This document shows positions 43,206 to 54,957 of a DNA stretch of 64,000 bases, in pieces. The stretch lies in contig CATNEN010000007.1 of NCBI GenBank assembly GCA_950097015.1, positions 12,277,001 through 12,341,000 on the forward strand, in the 5' to 3' direction. Under the pieces are notes generated by a model. That model was given only the letters and a program-made list of their open reading frames with translations. It was not told where the DNA came from and made no database searches. The position numbers were made by a program, and so were the translations under genes. The first letter of the stretch is position 1; each line of letters starts with the position of its first letter. The DNA is from Macrostomum hystrix (lineage: Eukaryota > Platyhelminthes > Macrostomidae).

Positions 43206-45183
43206 CTCTATAAGGACCATGTCCTCACGCTTTGCCTAGGACTCAGAAAAAAAGTAGCAAATTTTTTTTACCAGCAGAGTGCCTGGTTAGCTGAAGTTCA
43301 TTCAAGTAGTCGAAATGATTGGCACTCGACAGACGGACTCCATGGAGACCATCCCCTAGTTGAAGCCAAGCCAATCAGCTCAGACAACTGGAATGTACTT
43401 TAAGAGGCCCTATCAGCACAGCTGACTTGCATTCGTCCCGAGTCCGGTCGCGAGTCTGGAGCAGAAAATTCACAGGCGAGATGAAGGTGATTTAATCAAT
43501 CAGCCTCTTTGTCACTGCCCAGGCGATGGCTAAAGTCCGCATCTGTGCCTGTCATAACTCAGTTGCAAGTAGCAAAACCCACTTTGCATGAGATCCGCTT
43601 GGCTTCTGGCCGGCTGCTGTTCAGCTTCTTCAAATCAGCTCAATGCTATTGATGCTGGAGCACTGAGCGACTGGCCAGTCTCATCCTCTCTCCTAGGAGA
43701 TTCTTCATCTTCTGGCAAAGTACTCTTCTCCTCGTACTGCTGCCAAGGGCTCAGTGTGCTTTTGTCCGCTTCTAGAAATCCTCTAATAGGGGTTGTAGCC
43801 TGATCGTTAGAGCGTCGGACTCACGACTTGAAGGTTGGGGGTTCGATTCCCGGCTCCACTCGCAATACCTTGCAATAGCTGCGGCTGGGCTGTCCGCTTC
43901 ACATCTGGCCCAATTGGGGTAGGTGTAATCAGTTTGCATAAATATAAAAACAATAATCTTATTGTTATGATCATCATTACAAAAACTACAAATCCTAGGA
44001 TTGCCCCAACCTAATTGTAGTTTAAATCCGAATTTTGTGCTAGCAGAGATTTCTAGTCAAGCCAGCTAGTATGAGAAAACAAAAGAGTCCGTACTCAATA
44101 AAATGTGAACTCAAAACCCACTCGAATTTGCGCCATGCCGCATTAGGCTGTCCTGAAGCTCGGGTGCCCGACTAAGATAAGGAGACAGGCTAATCAGCGG
44201 CCATTCAAGTGCAGCACTGACGATAATTGCCCAGCTATCGCACCAATTTACAGCCCCCTGCATTGGCCACTACACAGAGTTACAGAAAATAGTTTAGCTG
44301 GCTCACTGCCTGTACGCACCGCTTCAGCAATGGGCAATGAGACTCTAGTAGAGGGCGAATTCTCATTTTACATCAGCTGGTCTGTCCGATAAACACGTCC
44401 TTCATTGTGCGACTCTGACCCTTTTAGAAATAAGCCTTAGGAGCACAAATGGTTAGGAGTGACCCGAATTTCACATCTGCTCAAGTCATCAGTCTACCAC
44501 ATCGTTTTTAGAGAGAACACATTAAAATGCTACGTACTCTCCTCTGTGCATTCAGCTGGCCCTTAATATATGTACATTGAAAAACACCACAAGGAGGGTG
44601 GGCTGTCGCAAATGTACACTTACCGGCTTTCTTAATTTCTCTCCACCATTCCCCCCTCACCCGCATAGCTGATTGGTCTTTGGGTACGGGGGACCCCCCG
44701 CTTCGCTGGAGTGAATCAGCTGTGGCCTGCCCAGACCTCTCCCTGGGCCTTAATATGGGAAACTCCCTGTCCAGCCGTCTATTCCAGTTCAAAGCCAGTC
44801 AGACAGTTTTTTCTCGAGTCTGGATACTTACCCGAATTAAAAGTAGCACCAGCAACCAACTGTTTGTTAGTACCTGCCAGCCAGCCAGACTGCTTGTCCT
44901 GTTGTTTTAGTCCTTCATTGCGCACTTTTCACATGAGCAAGTAGTCAGCGCCTCTGCTGACGTCTATGAACTTGTACACACTTCAGCTGCTTTGTAGTTG
45001 GCCTATTGGACCTTGCTCTTCTCCACTGATTCGAGTTGCTCCACTTCTAAGTACAGACGGCGCTGCCTCCGCAGCCCGAAATGCTGATATCTGCTTTTAG
45101 TAGCGAGCAAGAAGCAATTTAGCGCTAACCCAGTTCTCATAGCTATTCCACTCACGGCTTCATCATCGTTCCCCATCTTAGAC
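43206..45183. other. Intergenic region with one SINE
   Basis: About 2 kb of mixed composition. Apart from the SINE at 43791-43950, nothing recognised as a gene. Confidence 0.35.
43791..43950 (+). mobile_element. tRNA-derived SINE, internally deleted copy
   Basis: The head ggttgtagcctgatcgttag with a CTCACGA loop and B box gggttcgattcc is followed directly by the tail tgcggctgggctgtccgctt and ggggtaggtgtaatca. It matches head and tail of 15008-15292 but lacks the middle body. The T-arm and acceptor do not pair well, which argues against a real tRNA. Confidence 0.78.
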
Positions 45184-45489
45184 ATGCCGTGCGGTTCCAC
45201 CGCCCAGGAGTCGCGTCTTTTAGTGACTTCGACAACAGTGGCCGCAGCCAGCGGCGTGCCGCAGCCTCAGGCGGCCCTGGGCCGGTTTCATGTGGCCCAC
45301 GCCTACCGAGAAGTGGCCGCTTCTGAGTCGGCGGTGGCCACCCACTGCGTGGATGTTGGTGAGCGCGAATTTTTCTTGGTGTACTAAAGATGGTGTACTT
45401 TCTTCTCTAAGGATATGAGTCAAAAGTGTGTGAGAAATGCAATGGAACACTTTGTAATTCAGTCGCTAAGTATCCTGTGGACCCTGAAG
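45184..45489 (+). CDS. Candidate first two exons of an unrecognised gene with a CxxC motif
   Basis: Exon 45184-45358 (MPCGSTAQESRLLVT...) has the GC-rich codon use of the real genes here and a good donor (gttg/gtgagc). Exon 45412-45489 joins in phase and codes VGYESKVCEKCNGTLC, a possible zinc-binding C-x2-C-x4-C stretch, with donor gaag/gtaaat. A possible third exon begins near 45945-45961 and ends at a GTGAGT donor at 46069, but its acceptor and frame are ambiguous. I do not recognise the family. The acceptor quality (ctctaag/ga) is moderate. Confidence 0.42.
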
Positions 45490-46692
45490 GTAAATAAATC
45501 AATTAGTAGTTAACAAAGTGAGTGCACAAGGTCCTATCGCTCAGAAAAGTGCATCTTGGCTACCAGTACCAGTCAATATCAATAATTAAAGCTTAATAAA
45601 ACCGCTAGTGTGCTACTCGATTGCCACTCAGCCACTGGTTTGTTTCGGCCAGGGGCGGTGGCGGAACAGGAAGGGAGTGTTTCAGATCAGATATTTAAAT
45701 CAATTACTAGAGATAAGGATTGTACAAAGCAGGGAAGAAAACTTCTCTCCTTTACGTGTTTTATGTAAACAAATACGCTCGTAAATTTTGTTGCAAAGCC
45801 GGCACGGATTAAGATTTTTAAACCGCTTATTGTAGACCTGGATCCGCGATCCATTAATTCGGTCGCTTTTGTAGCGGAAATTTTTTAATAAAAGCCTTGA
45901 TTGGACTGGGTTTTCCAAAAATGAAGGACGAACACTTCAGGGTGGAGTGTACGCAGCCCCCGGCACGACCCTCACACGTCACGCCCACCCCACTCCGCCA
46001 GCCATGCGCTCACCGCATGCACTGGGGTGGGTGAAGTGGCCAACTTTACACCACCCGGCAGACACAGTGAGTGTGCGCTTGTCTGGGCAACTGGAAACTG
46101 GGCTTGCTAGGGGGCTAAAATCCCAGGGAAAGTCAGGGCCTACATAGAGAACCCGGCGGCTGCGCTAAAGGAAAGGGGAAGAGGGATGGATTGGATTGAG
46201 GTCAGCTAAGGCCATTCCCGAGCTTGATAGGCCTCGCATTGCGTGTGCTAGACTTAATATTTGCGGACTGCGGGCGATAAAAGCAGTAGGAAATCAAGGA
46301 GATTTTCTGCAGTCGGATGCATGACACTGCAATATTAAATTGATGCGATTGCATACGAAAACAGGCAAGTAGAAAGGAAGGTCTTCGCACTGTGTTGGCT
46401 GGCTGACGCATTTGAGAGAGCAGGGTGAGGCCACGGCCTTGGGCGTCAATAGCAGAATTGCACATGCATGCATGCGCCCGCCATCATTGTTGCTGAGCAG
46501 GTTGCTGAGCAGCCGCTCTGGCCTCTGGGGCAAGGGGGGCGGTATTTTTAGATTTGCAGTGAGCAAGTGTGGAGCTACTCACTTGCCGATGCGAGAGTAA
46601 GTAGTATGCGTGTTGGCCTTTTAATACCAACAACAAGATGTACTTTAAAAATGCTGAAGTAAAGCTTTCGCCCACCACAATCCGATTCAGCG
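45490..46692. other. Region between the CxxC candidate and the His/Cys-rich gene
   Basis: May hold further exons of the candidate gene (45945-46068). Otherwise AT-rich and without a recognisable gene. Confidence 0.3.
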
Positions 46693-47658
46693 ATGGAGGA
46701 CCAGCAGTGCGAGGAGTTCCACTCGTCCGTCGGCATCCTCGACTCCCTGCCGTGGTGCCGCGATGGCCGCGACCGTGAGCCATCGATGGACCGGGCTAAC
46801 TCGGCAGCCGCTTTCCAGACCATCTTGGAGCTCGCCGAGGACGATCGGGAGGCGGCGGCTGATGCGGAAGCAGCCGGCGAGCTGGGCGACACACTCACGG
46901 CGCAGGTGGGCTTCAGAACGTCATTTTCCCGTTTCAGTTTTGCGCATGGACTACATGGTACATACCTACTCGTTACTTTATTCCGTTACTTTAATGCCTT
47001 ATTTGTGGTTTTCCCTCCGCCGCAGGCTGCCAAGGCCATCTCGCAAATGCGCATCTCCGCCAGCAGCGCCAACCTGACCTCCCACCGTCAGGACGCGGCT
47101 GATGGCAGCCGCTGTTGCTGCTGCGAGCCGCCAGCGCCGCCGCCGCAGCAGCGGGAGGCAGCCGTCGACAAGACCGCGGACGCTGCCAGCCACCTCGAAC
47201 CGCCATGGTCGCACAACTCCTGCTGCCCAGGCAGCGGTCAGCGGCCCGCCTCGCCCGCCTCCCTGCACCAGCTGGCCGCCTGCCACCGCTCTGAGCGACT
47301 CGGCGCCACCGCCGTCTCCCGCTCCGCGTCCTTCCGTCGGCGACCCGCCTCCGCCGCGCAGCACCATCACCACCACCATCATCACCCGCACCTACAGCAT
47401 CATCACTTGCCGCAACAGCACCAGTGCGTCAGCGAAGACTGCTGCGTCCCGCCCTCCGAAGGCCGCAGCGGATTCCCCAACTACCAGGAGTACCTGGACC
47501 AGCTGAATGACCGCGTGCAGCTCTGGATGCTGGGCGCTGCCGACCAGCCAAATGCCATGGCGCTGGGCGGCTGCCGCGACGGCCCCGACTGTGACTCCTT
47601 CTGCTGCTGCTGCTGCAGCTGCTGCAGCGATGCGGAAGGCGTGACTCAGTTGCAGTAG
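46693..47658 (+). CDS. Unknown protein with acidic N-terminus and His/Cys-rich C-terminus
   Basis: Two exons, 46693-46905 and 47026-47658 (phase 0), 281 aa. The N-terminal part (MEDQQCEEFHSSVGILDSLP) is acidic with a short predicted helix (FQTILELAEDDREAAAD). The second exon has a Cys cluster (RCCCCEPP), Ser/Arg-rich stretch, a run of eight His followed by HxH/Gln pieces, a possibly folded segment NYQEYLDQLNDRVQLWMLG, and a final Cys cluster (FCCCCCSCCSD). An acceptor-like ttcag lies two bases before the ATG, compatible with a 5' UTR intron or spliced leader. I recognise no family. The TAG stop lies in the first unit of a minisatellite. Confidence 0.6.
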   Translation: MEDQQCEEFHSSVGILDSLPWCRDGRDREPSMDRANSAAAFQTILELAEDDREAAADAEAAGELGDTLTAQVGFRTSFSRFSFAHGLHGTYLLVTLFRYFNALFVVFPPPQAAKAISQMRISASSANLTSHRQDAADGSRCCCCEPPAPPPQQREAAVDKTADAASHLEPPWSHNSCCPGSGQRPASPASLHQLAACHRSERLGATAVSRSASFRRRPASAAQHHHHHHHHPHLQHHHLPQQHQCVSEDCCVPPSEGRSGFPNYQEYLDQLNDRVQLWMLGAADQPNAMALGGCRDGPDCDSFCCCCCSCCSDAEGVTQLQ

Positions 47659-47972
47659 CCAGATAACTCGGTTGCAGTAGCCAGGGAACTCGGTTGCAGT
47701 AGCCAGGGAACTCGGTTGCAGTAGCCAGGGAACTCGGTTGCAGTAGACAGGGAACTCGGTTGCAGTAGACAGGGAACTCGGTTGCAGTAGCCAGGGAACT
47801 CGGTTGCAGTAGACAGGGAACTCGGTTGCAGTAGCCAGGGAACTCGGTTGCAGTAGCCAGGGAACTCGGTTGCAGTAGCCAGGGAACTCGGTTGCAGTAG
47901 CCAGGGAACTCGGTTGCAGTAGCCAGGGAACTCGGTTGCAGTAGCCAGGGAACTCGGTTGCAGTAGCCAGGG
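47643..47972. repeat. Minisatellite, 22-bp unit, starting on a stop codon
   Basis: About 15 copies of actcggttgcagtagccagg plus ga. The first unit (actcagttgcagTAGcca) contains the stop codon of the preceding gene, so all later units are copies of the stop-codon region. Confidence 0.95.
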
Positions 47973-48714
47973 GTGACAGTTCAGTTTCGCAGTCAGTCCC
48001 GAATGTCTCCAGTGGAACCAGTTTGAGCAATCCGTTTCTGATCTATGCTTGAATTTGCTAATTTATTTTGTCCTTATCAACTCGCATTCGCACCTCACCG
48101 AACTCTCCGTCTCATTTTGTTCTCAAACTCAATTTGCTTTGCTGAATTTGTGCTCTCTGTCACTTGCCAAGTCCGTGCGTTACTGCTGGTATTTTCCAAG
48201 TGTGTATTGTGGGGTGGGCAGACGTGGGCATGATCGACAAATAAATTTGTTAAAGGGATTCGAACCACCAGCCGCCTGATTGTGAGGCTTGGCCTGCGGT
48301 GTCTTTCTTCGTGTGACCGGCTGCCACTGGCAGTCAAGAGTTTTAACAAAATATATTAATAAAATGCGTCTGCCGTGCACGTACGCTCGTAAAATTAATT
48401 ATAAAAACGTTTCACTATTAGTACTTTTCTGTTCTGGTTTGGACATGGACTCGAACAATTGTTTACAATTACTTAGAAAAGCGCATTTTAAGGCACTGTA
48501 AAACAGTAATAGAAAAGGTGAAAGATAAAAATAGCAGAGCATGATGATGAACGGACCAATTGGTGCACTTTGGCTTCTGGCCGATAATGTACAATAAGTG
48601 TCTGTATTTCCACTAGGGGAAGACACGTTGGCTGCCCGATTCTTGTACTTTTGCGAACCATTCAAATCTGTGTTACACCGTGTGATTCTTGGAATTCCTA
48701 CGTGACGTTTTTAA
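47973..48714. other. Intergenic with a SINE-like piece
   Basis: A B-box-like ggttcgaatccc on the minus strand at about 48255-48270 with upstream tRNA-like sequence to about 48340 suggests a SINE. No gene seen. Confidence 0.35.
48245..48345 (-). mobile_element. Possible tRNA-derived SINE head
   Basis: On the minus strand ccagtggcagccggtcacac could be an A-box region, with ggtggttcgaatccc as B box. No second copy was found in the window, so the call is tentative. Confidence 0.4.
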
Positions 48715-49585
48715 GTCACAGAAGTCACCGGATGCTCCAGGAATCACCGGATGCTCCAGGAATCACCGGATGCTCCAGGAATCACCTGATGCTCCAGGAA
48801 TCACCTGATGCTCCAGGAATCACCGGATGCTCCAGGAATCACCGGATGCTCCAGGAATCACCGGATGCTACAGGAATCACCGGATGCTCCAGGAATCTCC
48901 GGATGCTCCAGGAATCACCGGATGCTCCAGGAATCTCCGGATGCTCCAGGAATCACCGGATGCTCCAGGAATCACCGGATGCCCCAGGAATCACCGGATG
49001 CTCCAGGAATCACCGGATGCTCCAGGAATCACCGGATGCCCCAGGAATCACCGGATGCTCCAGGAATCACTGGATGTTCCAGGAATTACAGGATGCTCCA
49101 GGAATCTCCGGATGCTCCAGGAATCACCGGATGCTCCAGGAATCACCGGATGCCCCAGGAATCACCGGATGCTCCAGGAATCACCGGATGCTCCAGGAAT
49201 CACCTGATGCTCCAGGAATCACCGGATGCTCCAGGAATCACCTGATGCTCCAGGAATCACCGGATGCTCCAGGAATCACCGGATGCTCCAGGAATCACCG
49301 GATGCTACAGGAATCACCGGATGCTCCAGGAATCTCCGGATGCTCCAGGAATCACCGGATGCTCCAGGAATCACCGGATGCCCCAGGAATCACCGGATGC
49401 TCCAGGAATCACCGGATGCTCCAGGAATCACCGGATGCCCCAGGAATCACCGGATGCTCCAGGAATCACTGGATGTTCCAGGAATTACAGGATGCTCCAG
49501 GAATCTCCGGATGCTCCAGGAATCACCGGATGCTCCAGGAATCACCGGATGCTCCAGGAATCACCAGATCTTTCAGGAATCACCG
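48712..49585. repeat. Minisatellite, 19-bp unit
   Basis: About 45 copies of aggaatcaccggatgctcc. A distinctive run of variants (tggatgttccaggaattaca, then ctccggatg) appears at 49065 and again at 49465, so a block of about 400 bp was duplicated. It lies directly downstream of the BTB gene's 3' end. Confidence 0.97.
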
Positions 49586-49684
49586 ATCATCTTCCTCACT
49601 TTTTACTGAACGTTCAAAAGCCCTAAAGCCGCATGCCTTGGATGCCAAGTGGTCCCCCGGATGTCCGAGATTTTCCGGAAGTTA

Positions 49685-51590
49685 CTAGCTCTCGGACTGC
49701 GCCAGCTGACTGCGGTACCGCTCCAGCTCCTCGCTGAGCCGTCCGATCTTGCCCTCCAGCAGGCTGACCCGCCGGGAGAAGATGCGGCAGAGAATCTCGT
49801 CTGGCAGCAGCTCCTTGAGCGCCGTCTGGTAGGCGGCCGTCTGGATGCTGGCCAGCAGGGACACGGCCTGCTCCTGCAGCTCCCGCATCTGGTACACGGT
49901 GGCCAGGCAGACATGCTCCAGCAGCTCCTCCATCCAAGGCTGCGGCAACTTCGGCTGAATAGGAATCGGTGCAATTATGCAGGGCTTATTAATGTGATTC
50001 TATCATTTAAGGGAGATAGAAAGCCAAGTTAGTGCCGTGTTGGGAGAAAAGGAAGAAGAGACAAGCAGATCCCATAGAGGCTTCAGTCAGGCTCACATGT
50101 CCTGTTCACTCACCCCAATGTCAGCCGCATCCTCTCCGTCGGTGTCCTTGAAGCCACCGCAGCCGTCGGGCAGTGCGTAAACTGGTGACTGCAGCAGCGC
50201 CCGCTCACAGCGCCCGAGCAGGTGGTCCATCTGGTATTCCGCCAGCATCGGCAGCAGGTGCCGGGCCCTGGGAGGGTGGATAGGAGGCTTGGGGATGAAA
50301 GTTGAATGACTGAGCCGCTGCTCATTTATCTTCTACCATTCGTGCTCAGAATCTCTGTGAGATTCGTCCTTAGAATCTCTCTGAGATTCGTCCTCAGAAT
50401 CTCTCTGAGATTCGTCATCAGAATCTCTCTGAGATTCGTCATCAGAATCTCTCTGAGATTCGTCATCAGAATCTCTCTGAGATTCGTCATCAGAATCTCT
50501 CTGAGATTCGTCCTCGCCAGCGTTTTAGGGAAGTTTATATATTTCCACCGAATGAAGAAATGCATCAAAACATCATAATTTCCAGAATGCAACAAGACTA
50601 TTCGGACTGCTTAAAGTAGACTAAGGACTTGTCCACGTTGACATCTAAGAAATTGTTTTCTGGCATCCTGTCGGAAAAGTGGTTGAATGGCGATTAAAAA
50701 GATTGTAAAGTCTTGTGTTCTGTTTAAATGTTTGATGGCAGTTAAAGCGAGACTTGAGACACATAGCCTCACCTTCCGCTGTGCATCTCCAACTGCGGTG
50801 GGTACACAGTGGCCAGCAGCTCCACAAACTGACTCAGACTCTTGCCTGGCAGCTCAATAGCTGGTGGCACATCGGCGCACTGCTGCTGCTGGCCCTCACG
50901 GAAGCTGCCAAGGAGCATGGCCCGGAACACTGGCGAAGTCTTGGCCAGCAGGCTGCGGTGCAAGTGCAGCTCCCGGCCCTCCACCAGCAGCCGGACGTCG
51001 CTGATACCGTCTGGGGCGAACGCGTCCGGGCCGCAGCCGTCCTCCACGAGCAGGTGGCCAGTCAGGCGCAGATTTGCGGCCAGGTAGCGAGCGTTGCGCC
51101 CGATCGTGGGCAGGGCAGCGCGGCCAAGCAGGCGCTCCGTGGTGGTCGAGTCGAATCGCTGCACCAAGCCACCCAGTAGGCCGTAGTCGGCGTTGGCAGC
51201 TGCTGTGCCGACCACCTGGGCAGCCGGCTGGGCCAGGTGAGCCTCCACGTAGGCGAAGCTGGCCCGATCACAGCACTTGCACACCAGGTAGACTTCACAA
51301 TGGCCGGCCGGTCCGGCAGACTCTTGGCTAGTGTGGGGAGAATTAGCTAGCTGCAAGGCCACCGGCCGCAGTCGAAGGTAGCATTCGACAACGGAGTCCG
51401 GACTCAGGTTGCGACTCACAGCGTCGCCTTGCAGTTTGGCTACCTTAAAGGTGACCTCGAAAGGGTACCGCTTGGCGAACTGCATGATCGCTAACGTTCT
51501 GGGAAGCTGTGGCGTCAAACTCACGGCTTTGTTTACTATCCCCCCATGGATTGCTTTTGTAGTTGCCACTCCATGTTGCAGGATTTCCAT
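49685..51590 (-). CDS. BTB/POZ domain protein (possibly BATH-type)
   Basis: Minus-strand exons 51590-50773, 50267-50114, 49954-49685, in frame, 413 aa. The BTB domain begins around residue 198: SDVRLLVEGRELHLHRSLLA, then TSPVFRAMLLGSF and after exon 2 MLAEYQMDHLLGRCERALLQ, the usual helices of the fold. The roughly 190 residues before it (FEVTFKVAKL...YLRLRPVALQ) sit where MATH domains lie in BATH proteins, but similarity is weak. The C-terminus ends in a short coiled coil (LEGKIGRLSEELERYRSQLA). Such proteins often act as CUL3 adaptors or transcription partners; no partner can be named. Intron 1 carries a minisatellite. Confidence 0.85.
50335..50516. repeat. Minisatellite, 24-bp unit, in BTB-gene intron 1
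   Basis: Seven to eight copies of a unit containing cagaatctctctgagattcg. The GAGATTCGTC half resembles the PITRM1 intron repeat at 8755-8895. Confidence 0.92.
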
Positions 51591-52167
51591 TTATGGAGCC
51601 ATTGAAAGTTGAGCAGAATTACCTAATTTGGTTGGAGGCAGCTCACAGAATCGACCATTGCCTAATTAGGAAATAATAAATAATTGTATGCACGGACATA
51701 AAACGCTATCTCTACTATAAGTAGAGATAGGCGTTTTCTTTTATGAGTTCTCATTCTTGAGTGCATGAATTACACAACATTAGCAGAACCATATTAAGAA
51801 AGTTCAATATTGAAATAAATATGTTGCACAAAGAAAATGCACGCAGATTTTCAATGACCAGCTGGCTGCTGGTAGGTTGCAATAAAATTGCAACACCAAG
51901 ATCGCCTTGTAGTCCGTTTTGTTAAAACAATGCTGCATTATCTTTAGCTATACACTTGATATGACATGCTTTTTAAAGGCCTCATGACTCATAAGCTGCA
52001 TTAACAGTTGCACTAACATGTAAAAGCACTTCCATAATAAGTCCTTCTTGTAAATAATTATGCACACATTCTAAAGTAAACGGTAGTAAACGGCTAGAAC
52101 GGCTTTCCTTTGTTACGAACTAGTCTAACTAGATATATATTTGGGAAAATACATCTATAAGCTCGAT
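51591..52167. other. 5' flank of the BTB gene and upstream of the tRNA cluster
   Basis: AT-rich; holds a hairpin at 51700-51736. No gene seen. Confidence 0.4.
51700..51736. repeat. Near-perfect inverted repeat (hairpin)
   Basis: Left arm aaaacgctatctctact and right arm agtagagataggcgtttt are reverse complements except for one extra base, separated by only two or three bases. It could be a small MITE remnant or a structured RNA element. Nothing else marks it as a gene. Confidence 0.6.
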
Positions 52168-52240
52168 GGGGTACTAGCTCAAATGGTAGAGCGCTCGCTT
52201 AGCATGCGAGAGGTACAGGGATCGATGCCCTGGTACTCCA
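52168..52240 (+). tRNA. tRNA-Ala (anticodon AGC)
   Basis: 73-nt canonical cloverleaf. Acceptor GGGGTAC pairs with GTACTCC, giving the G3:U70 wobble that defines alanine identity. A box tagctcaaatgg, anticodon loop TTAGCAT, B box ggatcgatgcc, discriminator A. No intron. A Pol III terminator T run is at 52246-52250. Confidence 0.97.
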
Positions 52241-52682
52241 GTGCATTTTTGGAGTCAAGAAATAATTTTTTCACTGACTAGTTTATCAAAGCGATACATT
52301 TTTTGCAATCATGCTTATTACGAACCATGTTTACTCTCATAGAATGATAATAGGATATATCGTTTCCGATATGTTTCGAAAAATGTAAATATGACAACCG
52401 TAGCGCAGCCATCATGTTGATCAGGCGCTGCGCCCTGCATTTATAACTTATATAAATGAAAATGAAAATGATAAATACTAAGTATTGTGTTGCTAGTAAC
52501 AATTTACAGCACACAGCACAGCACCATCACAAAGCGAAAAGAAAGCTACTACAAACAATGGAAAACAGCACATCTCTATTCGAAGAACTTAGCTAAAAAG
52601 TATGAATGTATGAATAGTATGAGTGTGAATGAATAGATTTGTAAATTTGCTTAACGATCTTTTGAAAAAATAATTATGAGTT
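52241..52682. other. Spacer between tRNA-Ala genes 1 and 2
   Basis: AT-rich, no gene. The T6 terminator of the minus-strand tRNA lies at 52670-52665. Confidence 0.4.
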
Positions 52683-52755
52683 TGGAGTACCAGGGCATCG
52701 ATCCCTGTACCTCTCGCATGCTAAGCGAGCGCTCTACCATTTGAGCTAGTACCCC
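52683..52755 (-). tRNA. tRNA-Ala (anticodon AGC), second copy, minus strand
   Basis: Identical over all 73 bases to the copy at 52168-52240, in the opposite orientation. Terminator-like T6 on its own strand 13 bases downstream. Confidence 0.97.
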
Positions 52756-53133
52756 TTGAGACCAAGCATATAATTTCTGTCATCGTATTCATATAATGAA
52801 TGATCGTTTCTTCTACTCTTAGTAGCAATACAAAATAAAAGACGCCAAAACATGCAGAACCTACGTCAAAAAAAGCGAGAGATAATTGACGATGATGGCT
52901 CTGAGATCAAGCGTTTTGTTTGGCTAGCAAAATTGACAGTACTCGCATACTTCTTTACGAAAATATTCAAAACGGATTCAAGCAAGAATTTGTACATCGT
53001 CGTAAGGTGCTTACATAAAAATAACAACCATATTGCTAACACTGAACAGGGAGTTCTTTCCCTTGCTTACCTGCACTGAGCCCCTGAAGTTTTACAACGC
53101 GATAAGCTGCCAACCGGCTTTATTCAGTCAGCC
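52756..53133. other. Spacer between tRNA-Ala genes 2 and 3
   Basis: AT-rich; an open frame of 75 aa (52852-53079) has no family match and no gene-like codon use. Confidence 0.4.
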
Positions 53134-53206
53134 GGGGTACTAGCTCAAATGGTAGAGCGCTCGCTTAGCATGCGAGAGGTACAGGGATCGATGCCCTGGT
53201 ACTCCA
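53134..53206 (+). tRNA. tRNA-Ala (anticodon AGC), third copy
   Basis: Identical to the other two copies, followed by TTTT at 53212-53215. The three genes lie within 1.04 kb in the order plus, minus, plus. Confidence 0.97.
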
Positions 53207-53332
53207 AGACATTTTGTGGCACGGCAGATGTATGGCACTGACTAATGTGTAAGAGAAATGCTCGCTTTTGCTGAAAGTTTGCAATTAAAACCTAAAAAAA
53301 TGTGTCTAATTCTGCAGCAAACAGCTCTAATG

Positions 53333-54545
53333 GACTAATGGAATCTGCATGGATTCATGGAATCTGCATGGATTCATGGAATCTGCATGGATTCATGGAA
53401 TCTGCATGGATTCATGGAATCTGCATGGATTCATGGAATCTGCATGGATTCATGGAATCTGCATGGATTCACGGAATCTGCATGGACTCATGGAATCTGC
53501 ATGGATTCGTGGAATCTGCATGGATTCTTGGAATCTGCATGGATTCATGGAATCTGCATGGATTCATGGAATCTGCATGGATTCATGGAATCTGCATGGA
53601 TTCATGGAATCTGCATGGATTCATGGAATCTGCATGGATTCACGGAATCTGCATGGACTCATGGAATCTGCATGGATTCGTGGAATCTGCATGGATTCTT
53701 GGAATCTGCATGGATTTATGGAATCTGCATGGATTCATGGAATCTGCATGGATTCATGGAATCTGCATGGATTCATGGAATCTGCATGGATTCATGGATT
53801 CATGGAATCTGCATGGATTCATGGAATCTGCATGGATTCGTGGAATCTGCATGGATTCGTGGAATCTGCATGGATTCGTGGAATCATGGAATCTGCATGG
53901 ATTCATGGAATCATGGAATCTGCATGGATTCATGGAATCATGGAATCTGCATGGATTCATGGAATCTGCATGGATTCATGGAATCTGCATGGAGTCATGG
54001 AATCTGCATGGATTCATGGAATCATGGAATCTGCATGGATTCATGGAATCTGCATGGATTCGTGGAATCTGCATGGAGTCATGGAATCTGCATGGATTCA
54101 TGGAATCATGGAATCTGCATGGATTCATGGAATCATGGAATCTGCATGGATTCATGGAATCATGGAATCTGCATGGATTCATGGAATCATGGAATCTGCA
54201 TGGATTCATGGAATCTGCATGGAGTCATGGAATCTGCATGGATTCATGGAATCATGGAATCTGCATGTGCTCATGGAATCTGCATGGACTAATGGAATCT
54301 GCATGGATTCATGGAATCTGCATGGATTCATGGAATCTGCATGGAGTCATGGAATCTACATGGATTCATGGAATCATGGAATCTGCATGGAATCATAGAA
54401 TCATGGAATCTGCATTGAATCATGGAATCAGCATGGATTCATGGAATCTGCATGGATTCGTGGAATCTGCATGGATTCGTGGAATCTGCATGGATTCGTG
54501 GAATCATGGAATCTGCATGGATTCATGGAATCTGCATGGATTCAG
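53333..54545. repeat. Minisatellite, 19-bp unit with 9-10-bp insertions
   Basis: About 60 copies of catggaatctgcatggatt. From about 53880 on, an extra catggaatc is inserted in many units. A run tcacggaatctgcatggact recurs at 53470 and 53640, showing block duplication of about 170 bp. Frames are open on both strands by accident. Confidence 0.97.
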
Positions 54546-54957
54546 AGATTCTGTGATTAGGCGAACGGGAAGTCCAAAATGGGAATGAGGGTTGAGTTTA
54601 AAATGCCAGAAATAAAGCAACTCATGAGAAAGGACACAAACCATTGAATTGTATAGCGGCTTGATAGTAAGCGAGAAAGAATAAAATTTATTAATAATAG
54701 AATCTGAATAAGTCAAGCGACATTGGATTATCCAAGCTTTCTGGTACATAAAAGCAAACATGCATCAGTTTGATTGTTAAGTAGTATGGTGCGAATGTTA
54801 TTTGCGCTTATACGAGTAAAATATGACATAATTGACTAAAGAATCAGACTCAAGAATTCTCGATCTCAGAAATACTCCGGAACTCATAATTACCTGCTAA
54901 TTTACAAACCCCCTGCATGCTAATCAGCATTCAAATCACAAGAATTGAGCACTGCTG
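54546..54957. other. Spacer between two minisatellites
   Basis: AT-rich, nothing recognised. Confidence 0.35.

Noticed and set aside
43791-43865. Possible tRNA-Val (CAC) gene
   Set aside because: Acceptor and T arm do not pair and the sequence continues into a SINE tail shared with another locus.
48651-49688. Plus-strand 345-codon frame of the 19-bp array
   Set aside because: All three plus frames give similar open repeats, a property of the repeat and not of coding.
52852-53079. 75-codon frame between tRNA-Ala genes
   Set aside because: AT-rich spacer, no recognisable domain, no splice or neighbouring coding signal.
53302-54588. Plus-strand open frame of 428 codons (GFMESAWIHGICMDSWN repeat)
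   Set aside because: Pure translation of the 19-bp minisatellite, open in several frames at once, no flanking gene structure.
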